Shown: piece by piece, positions 5,585 to 6,214 of the stretch | How the letters are laid out: each line of letters starts with the position of its first letter | Numbering within the stretch: position 1 is the first letter of the stretch | Assembly (NCBI GenBank): GCA_020048795.1 | Contig: JAIFMA010000045.1 | Coordinates: 1 to 6,214 of the forward strand | Direction: 5' to 3' | Length of the DNA: 6,214 nt | Source: Rhodoferax sp. | GTDB lineage: Bacteria; Pseudomonadota; Gammaproteobacteria; Burkholderiales; Burkholderiaceae_C | The notes under the pieces: generated by a model | Databases searched by the model: none | The model's input: only the letters and a program-made list of their open reading frames with translations | What the model was told of the DNA's origin: nothing | Position numbers and translations under genes: made by a program

Positions 5585-6214
5585 TCAAAAATCTCCTGAA
5601 AGCAGGTCGGGCTGGTGACATTGATCTCGGTCAGGCTGTCACCAATCACATCGAGCCCGACCAGCAGCAGCCCGCGCCTGGCCAGCACCGGTCCGATCGC
5701 CCCGGCAATCTCGCGGTCACGCGCCGTCAGGGCCTGCGCCACCCCCTTGCCACCGGCAGCCAGATTGCCCCGCACCTCGCCGCCCTGGGGAATACGCGCC
5801 AGGCAATACGGCACCGGCTCACCACCAATCACCAGCACCCGCTTGTCGCCCTGGGCGATGGCGGGCAAGAACTTGTCGCCCTGGGCGATGGCGGGCAAGA
5901 ACTTCTGCACCATCACGCTCTGGGTGCCGTCCCGGTTCAGCGTTTCGATGATGCCGCCCAGGTTCAGGCCATCTTGCTTGACGCGGAAGATGCCCATGCC
6001 GCCCATGCCATCGAGCGGTTTGAGGATGATGTCCTGGTGCTCGGCATGAAAGTCACGAATGTCTTGCACCTCGCGCGTGACCAGCGTGGGGCCAATGAAC
6101 CCGGGAAACTCCATGATCGCCAGCTTTTCCGGGTGATCGCGCAGCGCCCGGGGTTTGTTGAACACCTGCGCGCCTTCACGCTCGGCCTGTTCGAGCAAAT
6201 GTGTGGCGTAGAAG
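5515..6214 (-). CDS. gshB: Glutathione synthetase, C-terminal two thirds (cut by window edge), with 10-residue duplication
   Basis: GshB joins gamma-glutamylcysteine and glycine with ATP to make glutathione in the cytoplasm. About 232 codons are visible; roughly the first 120 residues lie beyond the window. The reading frame is open to the edge, and the segment upstream of the TTG at 6198 (FYATHLLEQAE) matches the family, so that TTG is not the start. ATP-grasp features are clear: NKPRALRD, DIILKPLDGMGGMGIFRVK (nucleotide loop), EPVPYCLARIPQGGEVRGN, NLAAGGKG (flexible lid loop) and LTEINVTSPT (metal-binding Glu and Asn). In E. coli the stretch before RVLV reads LPAIKDGDK once. Here FLPAIAQGDK appears twice in a row, from a perfect 30-bp tandem repeat. 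The rest agrees closely with E. coli. Whether the enzyme remains active with the insert is unknown. It converges on the amidotransferase gene, overlapping its last 70 bp. Confidence 0.95.
   Translation of the reverse strand, partial: FYATHLLEQAEREGAQVFNKPRALRDHPEKLAIMEFPGFIGPTLVTREVQDIRDFHAEHQDIILKPLDGMGGMGIFRVKQDGLNLGGIIETLNRDGTQSVMVQKFLPAIAQGDKFLPAIAQGDKRVLVIGGEPVPYCLARIPQGGEVRGNLAAGGKGVAQALTARDREIAGAIGPVLARRGLLLVGLDVIGDSLTEINVTSPTCFQEIFDQTGFDVAAMFVQALEAAQMRSH
5842..5904 (-). repeat. Perfect 30-bp tandem duplication inside gshB
   Basis: Two identical 30-bp units (5842-5871 and 5872-5901) are followed by 3 further matching bases (to 5904). The unit is a multiple of three and encodes FLPAIAQGDK twice. 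The lack of any mismatch over 63 bp in a coding region points to a very recent duplication, or to an assembly artefact. Confidence 0.95.

Noticed and set aside
5842..5904. CRISPR or minisatellite array
   Set aside because: There are only two adjacent copies without spacers, in frame inside gshB; it is a simple tandem duplication.

Overview
The window reads as ordinary chromosome from a GC-rich Gram-negative bacterium. The best guess is a betaproteobacterium of the order Burkholderiales, with a Comamonadaceae flavour. The reasons are GC-rich third positions, a FimV/HubP-like inner-membrane protein with a long Ala/Pro linker, a proteobacterial glutathione synthetase, and a YafJ-type amidotransferase. 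The taxonomic placement is inference from protein style; no marker gene is present.

Layout. From about 4431 down to base 1, five genes run leftward on the minus strand: a FimV-like membrane protein (2461-4431), cytidine deaminase cdd (1961-2416), a purine nucleoside phosphorylase that is broken (1218-1950), deoxyribose-phosphate aldolase deoC (332-1135), and the first quarter of thymidine phosphorylase deoA (1-316, cut by the window edge). A 214-bp divergent intergenic region (4432-4645) separates this block from a plus-strand YafJ-like class II glutamine amidotransferase (4646-5584). That gene converges on, and overlaps by 70 bp, the 3' end of a minus-strand glutathione synthetase gshB (5515-6214, 5' part outside the window).

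How the genes work together. cdd, the PNP, deoC and deoA form a nucleoside salvage cluster with gaps of 10, 82 and 15 nt. Cytidine deaminase makes (deoxy)uridine. The two phosphorylases split nucleosides into base plus (deoxy)ribose-1-phosphate. DeoC breaks deoxyribose-5-phosphate into acetaldehyde and glyceraldehyde-3-phosphate. A phosphopentomutase is needed to link these steps and is not visible here. The FimV-like gene lies just upstream of cdd but has no obvious metabolic link to it.

What stands out. Two small lesions can be read directly. The PNP gene has lost about a dozen codons and its reading frame just after the GHGG motif (around 1765-1773). The gshB gene carries a perfect 30-bp in-frame tandem duplication (5842-5904) that doubles ten residues inside the ATP-grasp domain. 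Both could be real mutations or assembly/consensus errors. I found no mobile element, CRISPR array, RNA gene or new defence or biosynthetic system; the rest of the window is conventional.
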